DNA of 20,741 nt, from positions 1 to 20,741 of the forward strand of contig DDYW01000042.1 of NCBI GenBank assembly GCA_002348185.1, written 5' to 3'. The position numbers and the translations under genes were made by a program. Origin of the DNA: Candidatus Hydrogenedentes bacterium UBA2224 (lineage in GTDB: Bacteria; Hydrogenedentota; Hydrogenedentia; Hydrogenedentales; SLHB01). The notes under the pieces are model-generated. The model ran no database searches. It saw only the letters and a program-made list of their open reading frames with translations, and was not told the DNA's origin. Positions 1-7,135 of this stretch are shown here, piece after piece. The number at the start of each line of letters is the position of its first letter. Position 1 is the first letter of the stretch.

Positions 1-29
1 ACCAGGTCCACCAGGTCCACCAGGTGCAC
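1..29 (+). repeat. 9-nt GTCCA array at window edge
   Basis: About three units of a 9-nt repeat (consensus GGTCCACCA) run from the first base, the third unit being degenerate (GGTGCAC). The unit, period and orientation match the arrays in the two intergenic elements further right. The array is cut by the window edge, so its length and any core to its left are unknown. The conserved outer end found beside the other arrays is not recognisable here. Confidence 0.75.
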
Positions 30-35
30 AGCGTC

Positions 36-54
36 GCGCGCGTTGCGCGCTTTT
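36..54 (+). terminator. Terminator-like hairpin of an upstream gene
   Basis: GCGCGC (36-41), a 3-nt loop GTT, then GCGCGC (45-50) form a short, very GC-rich stem followed directly by TTTT (51-54). This is the form of a weak rho-independent terminator for a gene left of the window. Its T-run overlaps the -35 box of the next promoter. The stem is simple-sequence CG, so chance is possible. Confidence 0.4.
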
Positions 55-81
55 GACATGCCGGGTCGTGTCCAGTAGACT
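53..81 (+). promoter_or_regulatory. Sigma70-type promoter of the pagL-like gene
   Basis: A perfect -35 box TTGACA (53-58), a 17-nt spacer and a -10 box TAGACT (76-81, 4 of 6 to TATAAT) form the best promoter in the window. Transcription would begin near 88, giving a leader of about 57 nt that holds the AGAAGG ribosome site at 128-133. Confidence 0.6.
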
Positions 82-144
82 CCAAGGCAGTCGGTTGTGC
101 CCGTTCCATCGGGCGGTCCCAGGCGGAAGAAGGTCCCGAGTCCC

Positions 145-708
145 ATGAAGTTTCGTGCACCGGTGATGGTTTCGATGGTGTTGCTGGCGGGTCTGTGCAA
201 CGCCGCCGCAGCGCAGGACGTCGATTTCCGGGAGGCGTTTCGGAACGGCCGGTGGCGGCTGGAAACGCAGGGGTTCGCTGCCCTGCATTCACGAAAAACC
301 GACCGGGAAGGCGACACGTTCGCCACGTTCTCCGTGGAATACGAGATGCCCGTGTCGAGCCATTTCAGCGTCGGGCTGCGCGGGTATCCGTTGTTCGTGT
401 ACCTGCCGCACCGCACGTCCGATGACACGCTGTACGGCGTGGCGGGCGGGATTGCAGCCCGGTATTATTTCAAGGAGGAGGCGCACCGGGGCTGGTTCGC
501 GGAAGGCGGGGGGAGCGTCCTGTGGCATTCGCGGTATTTCCGCGAGAACGGGTCGCGGATCAATTTCATGCTGGAGGGCGGGCTGGGCTACCAGTTCGAG
601 CGGGACTGGCACGCCACCTTCAAATTCACCCACATCTCGAATGCCAGCATGCACCACGACAACGCGGGCGTGAACGCGCTGGGGCTGGGCGTCGGCTACA
701 CCTTCTGA
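145..708 (+). CDS. pagL: Lipid A 3-O-deacylase (PagL family), outer membrane
   Basis: This 187-aa protein has a signal peptide (about residues 1-23, ending in an Ala-rich AAAAQ stretch) and alternating beta strands ending in a terminal Phe (GLGVGYTF), as expected of a small outer-membrane barrel. Near the C-terminus lies the PagL signature HISNAS (residues 163-168) followed by NAG. In the family His and Ser of HxS are catalytic and remove the 3-O-linked acyl chain from lipid A. The position of the third catalytic residue (Glu140 of the Pseudomonas enzyme, aligned from memory) is Asn177 here. I chose ATG 145 over the in-frame ATG 97 because the signal peptide begins there and AGAAGG lies 11 nt upstream. 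It converges on the next gene with 26 nt between. It implies an LPS-bearing outer membrane. The family call is firm; activity is inferred. Confidence 0.83.
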   Translation: MKFRAPVMVSMVLLAGLCNAAAAQDVDFREAFRNGRWRLETQGFAALHSRKTDREGDTFATFSVEYEMPVSSHFSVGLRGYPLFVYLPHRTSDDTLYGVAGGIAARYYFKEEAHRGWFAEGGGSVLWHSRYFRENGSRINFMLEGGLGYQFERDWHATFKFTHISNASMHHDNAGVNALGLGVGYTF

Positions 709-734
709 TTCCCGTCTGCAGCCGCTGGTGCGCT

Positions 735-2987
735 TCAGGTCTGGGCGCGGATTTCGTTGACCAGTTCGAGCGCCCGCACGGAGAGCCCCCGGGTCTGATC
801 AAGCACGAGTTTTCCCCGGCCGTGGCGGAGTTCCAGGCGCATGTGCGCGAGTTCGCGCGCGATGGGCAGGACTTTCAGGCCGAGCTCGCGGGCGCGTTCG
901 GTCTTGCCCATGGAATGGAGACGGCACAGCGCCCCGTCGCAGGCGCAGAGGGCAGCGCTGACCTCGATAATGTGGCTGCGGGCGTCGCTGATCTCCGGGT
1001 TTTCGTAGATGAGGTCGAGAAGACGGTCGCGTGCCCAATCCGTCAACGAGAGCTTCTCGAGGGTGTCGCCCTCGCGGGGCTCTTCGAGGAAGGCCTCGAC
1101 GGGGCTCACATCGATGCTGTATTGCCGCGCGAGGCGCATGTTGATGGCGAGCTGGCGCCGGTCGTCTTCCATGAGCCGGTGGGCCACGACGTCGCGGAAG
1201 TGGCGGCAGGTATCCGGCGGCGCGATCAGTAACACGTGGGCCTGGCCGGGAAACATTTCGAGGTGGCGGTCAAGCGGCATGCGTTCCCAGCGGCGGTCCT
1301 GAATGAAATCCGAGAAGTCGTAGATCTCCAGATGCTCGACAAACTCCGGGTTGATGCTGAGATTGATGGAGGCCATGCCTCGGATGTCGTGGCTGACGAG
1401 AAAGAACAGGTTGTAGCCATCGCCGCGCAGGCGCGAGGCCGTTGTCAAAGGCACGCCGTTGGGCAACTGGGCCTTTTCCTCGGAACGCAGGGTCATGGTG
1501 TAGGCCCCTTCGGGTATGGGTTCCGGGCGGGCGCCGAGAATCAGCGGGGCCATGGCGTTGATGCGTTCCATGCGCTGGTCGAGTTCCTGCCACAGATCGC
1601 TGAAGGTCAGGAAGGGGCCCGTCAGCGTGCGCTGGCAGGAACCGCCGATCCAGATGGGCACGTTGTGGAACATGTAGGTGAAAAAGCCCCGGCCGCCGGC
1701 CGCGAACGCCGAGTTAACCATTAACCGAAGCTCGGGGCAGGTCGACCATTGGGGCGCGCCGCTGCCCCAGACGAACCCGGGCGCGACCACCCAGAACTGC
1801 TGGCCGCGGCTCAGTTTGAGGTGGGTTTCGACGACTTCCTGCACGCCCCATGAGTTGCGCGAATGAAAGTGGTTGACGCCCACCGCGGCGAAATGGGGCG
1901 CGAGGAGCCCGAGTTTGCCGGGGTTGCGCGTGGTAATCACGAACGGATGCCGGGGATCGGCTTCGTAGACCAGGTCGCGCACCTGGAGCAGTTTCGGGAG
2001 GTCCTGTTCGCGCGGCTCGGTGCTGAGGCCCCAGGCGAGCAAGCCCGGCACGCTGGCATTGGTCCGGACCAGCTCGTCGACGGTATCGCGCAGCTGGTCG
2101 GGGTCGTCCGCGAGGGGCATGCCGTACAGGGGCACGAATTTGACGCCGTATTCGAGCGCGGCGGCGTGCATTTCCTCCCAGTCTTCCCGGGTGAACCGTT
2201 CCGCGTTCTCGATGGCGACGCAGTTCTGGTGGTGGCGCACGACGTCTTCGAAGAGCAGTTGCCAATATTCGCTTACGGAAATGCCCATGGTCTGGGCGAG
2301 CTGCTGGGCCATCTGGGCGTCGACAAAGACGCCCAGGGGCACGAACTCGTCCAGCGCCTCCGCGCGCGGTGGGGGAGCGGAACAGGCGAGCCGGGCGGCG
2401 TCGTGTTCGCAGGCTTCCGCTTCCTGGGGGGTCATGGCGCGGAAGCGCACCTCGCGGATCTCCGCGGATTCCGTGGCCCGCACGGTCGAATAGAGCCGCA
2501 GGATGAGTGCGTCGAGCTGCGCTGGAAACCCGTTGTGTTGAATTTTCCGGGCGATGGTGCGCCACTGCTGGGTGGAGTGCATGGCGTCGAAGGCCAGCCC
2601 GCCGGGATACGCCCAGGCGCAGGCCAGCCGCGCGTTCTGGCTGGTGCCGCGGCAGGTAATCTCGAGAATGGGAAACCGGTTGAGGTCGATGGGAAACCGG
2701 TCGTCGCGCACGCCCAGCGTGCCCAGCGGCACCCAGTAGGTGGGTTCGTCGGAGGCCAGGTAATCGATCCGGCGGACGTCCTCGAACTTGCCTTTCAGTT
2801 CGACGGCGTGGTCGGTGCGGCTCCGGGAAACCGGGATGCGCAGCCATTCGGTGAACGCAGGCAGGTCGGTGGTGGTCCAGTGGGCCAGGTCGTCGGGGCC
2901 GAACGCAATGTGGTCCGTCTGGTCGCGTTGCGCCTCATCCGGCGCGGACAGGATGGCTTTGAGGTAGCCGGAATATTCGTAGACCAT
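735..2987 (-). CDS. Cytoplasmic glycoside-hydrolase-like protein (TIM barrel), third gene of sugar-uptake operon
   Basis: A 750-aa protein with no signal peptide or membrane segment. Residues 1-205 look like a beta-rich N-terminal domain. Residues about 213-460 read as a TIM barrel of the glycoside hydrolase superfamily: WGLSTEP at 319-325 resembles the strand-4 acid/base motif of clan GH-A enzymes (Glu324 the candidate), and GGRGFFTYMF near 431-440 resembles the end of GH42-like barrels. The C-terminal 290 residues are helical and charged with no domain I recognise. ATG 2987 has AAGGAG 8 nt upstream. It follows the permease gene by 35 nt, so it is probably co-transcribed and may act on the imported sugar or oligosaccharide. 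I cannot assign a numbered GH family, and hydrolase activity is inferred from fold-level motifs only. Confidence 0.6.
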   Translation of the reverse strand: MVYEYSGYLKAILSAPDEAQRDQTDHIAFGPDDLAHWTTTDLPAFTEWLRIPVSRSRTDHAVELKGKFEDVRRIDYLASDEPTYWVPLGTLGVRDDRFPIDLNRFPILEITCRGTSQNARLACAWAYPGGLAFDAMHSTQQWRTIARKIQHNGFPAQLDALILRLYSTVRATESAEIREVRFRAMTPQEAEACEHDAARLACSAPPPRAEALDEFVPLGVFVDAQMAQQLAQTMGISVSEYWQLLFEDVVRHHQNCVAIENAERFTREDWEEMHAAALEYGVKFVPLYGMPLADDPDQLRDTVDELVRTNASVPGLLAWGLSTEPREQDLPKLLQVRDLVYEADPRHPFVITTRNPGKLGLLAPHFAAVGVNHFHSRNSWGVQEVVETHLKLSRGQQFWVVAPGFVWGSGAPQWSTCPELRLMVNSAFAAGGRGFFTYMFHNVPIWIGGSCQRTLTGPFLTFSDLWQELDQRMERINAMAPLILGARPEPIPEGAYTMTLRSEEKAQLPNGVPLTTASRLRGDGYNLFFLVSHDIRGMASINLSINPEFVEHLEIYDFSDFIQDRRWERMPLDRHLEMFPGQAHVLLIAPPDTCRHFRDVVAHRLMEDDRRQLAINMRLARQYSIDVSPVEAFLEEPREGDTLEKLSLTDWARDRLLDLIYENPEISDARSHIIEVSAALCACDGALCRLHSMGKTERARELGLKVLPIARELAHMRLELRHGRGKLVLDQTRGLSVRALELVNEIRAQT

Positions 2988-3022
2988 GCAGCGGCTCCTT
3001 TTGCGCTCCGCGCGAGACGGTG

Positions 3023-4012
3023 CTACACGGCGCTGACGCGCACTTTGCGGCGGCTCGACAGGAATTCGTCGACAAAAACGCCGACCAGAATCGCCCCGCC
3101 GATGACCACGTATTCGAGTTCGCTCGGGATATCCAGGATCGTCACCAGGTTGATCAGGACCCGGATCAGGGCGGCGCCCACCACCACCCCCAGAATATTA
3201 CCGGATCCGCCCCGCAGGCTGCAGCCCCCCAGGACGACGCCGGCGACCGCGTAGAGTTCGTAGAAGTTTCCGAACGTGGCGGGGCCGATCGAGTTGATGT
3301 TGAATCCGAACAGGAGCGCCCCGATGCCGCAGATGAACGAGCACATGGTGTAGGCGAAGATTTTGAGGCGCTGCGTGCGGATGCCGCTGAACCGGGCACT
3401 TTCTTCGTTGGCGCCCAGGGCGAAGAGGTGCCGGCCATGCGGCATGAAATGGAAAAATGCCGCGGTGATGCCCGCAAACACCAGAAAGATGATGAACGGC
3501 ACCGGCAGCACCGAACGTTCGGTCGGCACGAACCCGTTCGCAAGCCAGTTCCACGTGGGATAGGTCGAGGCCGACCCGAACCCCTGCGTGGCGTCCTGCG
3601 CGATGACGCGCGCGAACCCGCGGTAGAAAAACAGGCCGCACAGGGTCACGACGAAGGGTTGAATCCGGGCTTTGGTGATCAGCAGGCCGTGCCACAGCCC
3701 GATCAGGGCCGACAGGCCCAGCACGAACGGCATGACCACCCACGGGCTGTAGCCCTCGCCCTTGTCGAGCAGAAAGGCCGCGAGGGTGGCGATCAGGGCC
3801 ACCACGCTGCCCGCCGACAGGTCGATGCCGCCCGTGATGACCACAAACGCCTGCCCGAGGCTCAGGATGCCGAACAGCCCGATCAGGGGCAGGAGGCTGC
3901 GCGCGTTCCGCGGGGTCAGAAAGTTGACGGTCCCGTTCTGGACATATTCCCAGATGCACGCGATGACGATCAGGCCGGCGAGCAGCCCGGCAAGCCCGAG
4001 TACCTTCCTCAC
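3023..4012 (-). CDS. Sugar ABC transporter permease (RbsC-type)
   Basis: A 329-aa, very hydrophobic inner-membrane protein of the branched-chain/ribose permease family (BPD_transp_2). It carries the diagnostic GQAFVVITGGIDLSAGS segment (about residues 53-69). It also has the GANEESARFSGI loop (normally G-x-N-x-x-A-A-x-x-S-G-I) and the late glycine-rich VVLGGCSLRGGSGN stretch. It would form the channel for a pentose, hexose or related sugar delivered by the preceding binding protein. The start is GTG 4012, overlapping the upstream stop as GTGA (4009-4012), which implies translational coupling. Length is normal for the family. No ABC ATPase gene lies in the operon, so the energising subunit must be encoded elsewhere. 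The family is certain; the substrate is unknown. Confidence 0.9.
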   Translation of the reverse strand: MRKVLGLAGLLAGLIVIACIWEYVQNGTVNFLTPRNARSLLPLIGLFGILSLGQAFVVITGGIDLSAGSVVALIATLAAFLLDKGEGYSPWVVMPFVLGLSALIGLWHGLLITKARIQPFVVTLCGLFFYRGFARVIAQDATQGFGSASTYPTWNWLANGFVPTERSVLPVPFIIFLVFAGITAAFFHFMPHGRHLFALGANEESARFSGIRTQRLKIFAYTMCSFICGIGALLFGFNINSIGPATFGNFYELYAVAGVVLGGCSLRGGSGNILGVVVGAALIRVLINLVTILDIPSELEYVVIGGAILVGVFVDEFLSSRRKVRVSAV

Positions 4013-4989
4013 GATTTGCCCGTCTGCTCCTTGAGTTGCGCCCAGAATTCAGCCACGGTGTCCTGGGTGATGGTTTTCACCGGGACGATGATGCGCTGGT
4101 CTTCCGGCACCCGCGACCGGTCTCCCTGAGCGAGTTCGACGAGCAGTTTCACGGACTGGTAGCCGAATTCGAAAGGCTGTTGTACGATGGTGCCGGCAAT
4201 GTGGCCTTCCTGAACGCCCTGGAGGGTCTCGGCCTCTTCATCGAAGCAGACGATCTGGACCTCGCCCAGTTTTCCGGCGGCGCGCACCCCGCTGAGGATG
4301 GTCGGGCCATTATAGCTCCACAGGCCCACCAGGCAGTCGAGTTCGGGGTGGGTCGTAATGGCGTCCTGGGCGTTGGCCTTGGCCTTCATGCGATCGGTCT
4401 CGTCGGTGCGGGTGTCGATAATGGTGATGGTGGAGCCCTGGAGGGTGTCTTCAATGCCCTTCTTGCGGTCCTGCGCGTTCTGGGCGTCCAGGGTGCCTAC
4501 GAACAGCATGATCTCGCCGCCCTCCGGCAACGTTTTCTTGAGCAGCTCGCCCGCGGCCACGCCCGCCTGGTAGTTGTCGGTTCCGATGTAGCAGATGCGC
4601 TTGCTGTTCGGCGCGTCCGAATCCTGCGTGACCAGATTCACCTGTGCGGCCGCCTCGTTAAGGAGGGCCGTCTGGTTTTCGGGGTCTTTGGGGCTGATGG
4701 CGATGCCCGTCACGCCGCGGGTGATGAGGTCCTGCACAATCTGTTTCTGTTCCTGGGCGGTTCCCTGGGGCGGGATTTTGAAGAGGACTTCGCAACCCAG
4801 CTCTGTGGCGGCTTTTTCGGTGCCGGCCTGAGCAATTTTCCAGAAATCCGACGCGTTGTTGGTCACGAACGCGACCGTGATTGTTCCCGCTGCCCCGGCG
4901 CCGGCGCTTCCGGCCGGTTGCTGGCCCGGACCGCCGCATCCGGCGATCGCCACGGCCGTCATCAGAAGACCTATCCCCAGCGTACGCAT
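4009..4989 (-). CDS. Sugar ABC transporter substrate-binding lipoprotein (RbsB-like, Peripla_BP_4)
   Basis: A 326-aa periplasmic binding protein. The N-terminus has a lipoprotein signal with lipobox AIAG-Cys18, then a Gly/Ala/Pro-rich tether. The mature part starts with the family pattern ITVAFVTNNASDFWKIAQ and continues with VTGIAISPKDPEN and the ligand-contact stretch TQDSDAP typical of RbsB-like proteins. It would capture a monosaccharide and pass it to the RbsC-type permease encoded next, with which it overlaps by 4 nt. ATG 4989 is preceded by GGGGGAGGA, a strong ribosome site. Transcription probably starts from the promoter at 5034-5062, whose spacer contains an inverted repeat. The role is well supported; the sugar cannot be read from the sequence. 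Confidence 0.9.
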   Translation of the reverse strand: MRTLGIGLLMTAVAIAGCGGPGQQPAGSAGAGAAGTITVAFVTNNASDFWKIAQAGTEKAATELGCEVLFKIPPQGTAQEQKQIVQDLITRGVTGIAISPKDPENQTALLNEAAAQVNLVTQDSDAPNSKRICYIGTDNYQAGVAAGELLKKTLPEGGEIMLFVGTLDAQNAQDRKKGIEDTLQGSTITIIDTRTDETDRMKAKANAQDAITTHPELDCLVGLWSYNGPTILSGVRAAGKLGEVQIVCFDEEAETLQGVQEGHIAGTIVQQPFEFGYQSVKLLVELAQGDRSRVPEDQRIIVPVKTITQDTVAEFWAQLKEQTGKS

Positions 4990-5033
4990 TGCTCATCCTC
5001 CCCCGGGTTGAGATCGCACCGTGTTGAAGCGCT

Positions 5034-5062
5034 AGTGTACACCGGAACCGAAACCGGTGCAA
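5034..5062 (-). promoter_or_regulatory. Promoter of the sugar-uptake operon
   Basis: On the minus strand TTGCAC (5062-5057), a 17-nt spacer and TACACT (5039-5034) fit a sigma70 promoter (3 of 6 and 4 of 6 matches). Transcription would begin near 5027, about 38 nt before ATG 4989. The spacer is filled by the inverted repeat annotated separately. Confidence 0.5.
5040..5059. promoter_or_regulatory. Putative operator: inverted repeat inside promoter spacer
   Basis: CACCGG (5040-5045) and CCGGTG (5054-5059) form a perfect 6-bp inverted repeat with 8 nt between. It lies exactly between the -35 and -10 boxes, the classical place for a repressor site. A second, smaller palindrome AGCGCT (5028-5033) sits at the expected transcription start, and its AAGCGCTA context loosely recalls LacI-family operators. 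No regulator gene is present in the window. Confidence 0.4.
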
Positions 5063-5159
5063 AACGACCCAAATCCGGGTAAGCACGACGTACATGCGGT
5101 TGCTGCTGACGGGGGGCCGGAGGAATGAGTTGCACGCCCGGCGCTCGAGTGCACAACGG

Positions 5160-5215
5160 TGGAACCCGTGGACGCGGTGGACGCGGTGGACGAGATGGAC
5201 GGTATGGACGGGGAC
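5160..5215 (-). repeat. 9-nt array A2, next to the uptake operon
   Basis: On the plus strand TGGAC recurs at 5169, 5178, 5187, 5196 and 5205, exactly every 9 nt, with a degenerate unit (TGGAA) at 5160. The four spacer bases vary (GCGG, GCGG, GAGA, GGTA). On the minus strand the units read GTCCA toward the uptake operon. Confidence 0.9.
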
Positions 5216-5410
5216 ACCTGGGCCAAAGTGTCCACCCCCGTCCACGCGGGCCTGCGTGGCCACCCCCGCCAGGGGACAACCCTGCGGAATTTTTGAAATC
5301 GCTGTAGGGGCGGTGTTCCCCGCCAGCGGGGGACACAAGCCCGGACCACGCGGCCTCGCGTGGCCCTGCACCGGAAGAATGAATGCCTTCGCCGTCGTTC
5401 AGGCTGGCAC

Positions 5411-5446
5411 GTCCATGGGGTCCATAACGTCCATGGGGTCCACCCC
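5411..5446 (+). repeat. 9-nt array A1, next to the fucosidase gene
   Basis: GTCCA recurs at 5411, 5420, 5429 and 5438, an exact 9-nt period with spacers TGGG, TAAC, TGGG and CCCC. The units read GTCCA toward the fucosidase gene, so this array is inverted relative to the one at 5160-5215, and the two could pair across the core. Confidence 0.88.
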
Positions 5447-5555
5447 GCCCGCGTCTTTGTTTCAGGGTGAGTTCCCGAGCGCGACGAAATGGCTTGGCCA
5501 GGGATTCTTCCGTTGCGGGGGGTCGGCCGGGAGACCGAACAGGCGGTCCGCGGGG

Positions 5556-5584
5556 TTGTGCGGGCGTTTCCGGCCTGCGATAAT
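5556..5584 (+). promoter_or_regulatory. Promoter of the GH29 gene
   Basis: TTGTGC (5556-5561), a 17-nt spacer and GATAAT (5579-5584, 5 of 6 to consensus) form a plausible sigma70 promoter. It gives a leader of about 36 nt that includes the AGGAG ribosome site before ATG 5627. The 5447-5555 stretch upstream holds nothing I recognise. Confidence 0.45.
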
Positions 5585-5626
5585 GCCACGCGTCATTCCT
5601 CCGCAACCTGGACAGGAGCACGACCG

Positions 5627-6991
5627 ATGCGGAAGAGCACGCTTCTACTGGCAGGATCCCTGGCTCTGGCGGGCGCGATGCGCGGCACGTTTGCGGCGGA
5701 ACCGCCCGCCCCCTGTGCGCCGCTGCCGACGCCCGAACAGCTTGCCTGGCAGCGCGACGAGTTGTCCCTGTTTGTCCATTTCACGGTGAACGCGTTCACG
5801 GACCGCGAATGGGGCGACGGCACCGAGGACCCGGCGATCTTCAATCCGACCCAACTCGATTGCGAACAGTGGGCGCGGGTGGCGAAGGACGCGGGGTTTA
5901 AACTCGTGATCCTGACCACGAAACACCACGACGGATTCTGCCTGTTTCCGAGTGACTACACCGACCACGACATCGCCAGCGCCGCGTGGAAAGATGGCCA
6001 GGGCGACCTGGTGCGCGAATTCGTCGATGCCTGCCGGAAACACGGCCTCAAGGTAGGCTTCTATCTGTCGCCGTGGGACCGTCACGAGCCCAAGTATGCG
6101 GACAACGCTGCGTACGACGAACATTTTCGCAATCAGCTCACGGAATTGCTCACGCGGTACGGCGCCATATCAGAAGTGTGGTTTGACGGCGCGGGCGGCG
6201 AAGGCCATGTCTACGACTGGCAGAGTTACTACGCCCTGATCCGAAAACTCCAGCCCAAGGCCCTCATCGCCATCTGCGGACCCGATATCCGCTGGGTGGG
6301 CAACGAGGACGGGTTCGCCCGCGAAGACGAATCCAGCGTGCAGATGCGTGACGGCCAGGAGATCTGGTATCCCGCCGAGTGCGACGTTTCCATCCGTCCC
6401 GGCTGGTTCTGGCATAAACAGCAGGACGACCAGGTCAAGAGCCTCGAACATCTCCTCGACATCTACTACCGCTCGGTGGGGCGCAACAGCGGGCTGCTGC
6501 TCAATGTGCCGCCCAACGACAAGGGCCTGTTCGGCGAGCTCGACATCCAGCGGCTGAAAGAATGGCGCGCGGCGCTCGATAGAACATTCGCCACCGATTT
6601 CGCCGCGGGCAAGAGCGCCGTGGCCAGCAATGTCCGGGGCGGCGACGACGCGTTCGGCCCCGCCCAGGCCCTCGACGGCGACATCGACACCTACTGGGCG
6701 ACCGACGACGAGGCCCGGACGGCATCGCTCGAAGTGGATTTCGGCGCGCCCGCGACCTTCAACGTCTCCCGTGTGCAGGAATTCATCCCGCTGGGCGAGC
6801 GCGTGCGCGGATACACCATCGAGGTCTGGCAGGACGGCGCCTGGAAGGAAATCGTGAAAGGCACCACGGTCGGACACAAGAAACTCGAGCGGTTTCCAGA
6901 CGTTACCGCGCAGAAAGTGCGCCTGACCATCACCGATTCACGCGCCTGCCCCCTGATTGCCGGGTTCGGAGTCCACTACGCCTCCCGGTGA
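5627..6991 (+). CDS. Secreted alpha-L-fucosidase, GH29, with F5/8 type C domain
   Basis: A 454-aa exported enzyme. The signal peptide spans about residues 1-24 (MRKSTLLLAGSLALAGA start). The GH29 TIM barrel shows LFVHFTVNAF (48-57), TTKHHDGFCLF (97-107), FYLSPWDRHEP (145-155) and VWFDGAGG, in which Asp187 is the expected nucleophile. Further on, WYPAECD, a GWFWH segment and LLLNVPP match the subfamily B type (alpha-1,3/1,4-fucosidases). Residues about 321-454 form an F5/8 type C (discoidin-like) carbohydrate-binding domain (ALDGDIDTYWAT, VDFGAPATFN). It would remove fucose from exogenous glycans in the periplasm or outside. I chose ATG 5627 rather than the in-frame ATG 5489 because it starts the signal peptide and follows AGGAG at a good distance. 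It is divergent from the sugar-uptake operon, which may import a released sugar. Confidence 0.88.
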   Translation: MRKSTLLLAGSLALAGAMRGTFAAEPPAPCAPLPTPEQLAWQRDELSLFVHFTVNAFTDREWGDGTEDPAIFNPTQLDCEQWARVAKDAGFKLVILTTKHHDGFCLFPSDYTDHDIASAAWKDGQGDLVREFVDACRKHGLKVGFYLSPWDRHEPKYADNAAYDEHFRNQLTELLTRYGAISEVWFDGAGGEGHVYDWQSYYALIRKLQPKALIAICGPDIRWVGNEDGFAREDESSVQMRDGQEIWYPAECDVSIRPGWFWHKQQDDQVKSLEHLLDIYYRSVGRNSGLLLNVPPNDKGLFGELDIQRLKEWRAALDRTFATDFAAGKSAVASNVRGGDDAFGPAQALDGDIDTYWATDDEARTASLEVDFGAPATFNVSRVQEFIPLGERVRGYTIEVWQDGAWKEIVKGTTVGHKKLERFPDVTAQKVRLTITDSRACPLIAGFGVHYASR

Positions 6992-7049
6992 GGTCTTCGA
7001 CCCGCACGGGGACGGGTTGGCGCGGGCTCCGGCGCGCTGGGACAGCGGT

Positions 7050-7078
7050 TTGAACTGCGCGGAGGTAAACGGTAGGCT
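7050..7078 (+). promoter_or_regulatory. Promoter of the cytochrome c maturation operon
   Basis: TTGAAC (7050-7055), a 17-nt spacer and TAGGCT (7073-7078) resemble the stronger TTGACA/TAGACT pair at 53-81. The leader to ATG 7136 would be about 50 nt. Matches are moderate (4 of 6 and 3 of 6). Confidence 0.38.
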
Positions 7079-7135
7079 ATCCATTCTGTCTGTTCTGTGG
7101 CGCAGTCCACCTACGCGGTAACTCTGGGTATTCTC

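Larger units (their letters stand above)
5120..5446 (-). repeat. Intergenic element copy A (paired GTCCA arrays around a hairpin core)
   Basis: Read on the minus strand, the order is: four TGGAC units; the conserved box CTGAACGACGGCGAAGG (5402-5386); a core of about 170 nt; six GTCCA units; and a conserved 30-nt end (5149-5120) finishing ACTCATTCCTC. Copy B (11069-11410, plus strand) has the same order. Its left box matches at 14 of 17 positions and its right end at 25 of 30, without gaps. The core contains hairpins at 5242-5259, 5313-5336 (10 bp with one G-T pair, 4-nt loop) and 5346-5363 (7 bp, 4-nt loop). The sequences 5242-5261 and 5346-5365 are near-copies (17 of 20). No convincing coding frame is seen. 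It fills most of the 637-nt gap between the divergent binding-protein and fucosidase genes. Confidence 0.75.

Noticed and set aside
1863..3254. 463-aa open frame on the plus strand
   Set aside because: Antisense to the 750-aa operon protein and the permease; composition is that of a shadow frame, with no homology I recognise.
5120..5446. Element A as an insertion sequence
   Set aside because: It is about 330 nt with no transposase frame and no obvious target duplication at its borders; at most it is a non-autonomous element.
4971..5621. Several overlapping frames on both strands in the binding-protein/fucosidase gap
   Set aside because: They run across array and hairpin sequence of element A with low-complexity PWTRWTRWT- or RPPRPP-like translations and no start signals. 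A repeat element explains them.
5489..5626. Upstream ATG 5489 as the start of the fucosidase
   Set aside because: It would put 46 unlike-signal residues before a proper signal peptide and place the predicted promoter and AGGAG site inside the gene.
6992..7020. Possible terminator after the fucosidase (ACCCG...CGGGT)
   Set aside because: The stem is 5 bp with an 8-nt loop and no T-run follows.
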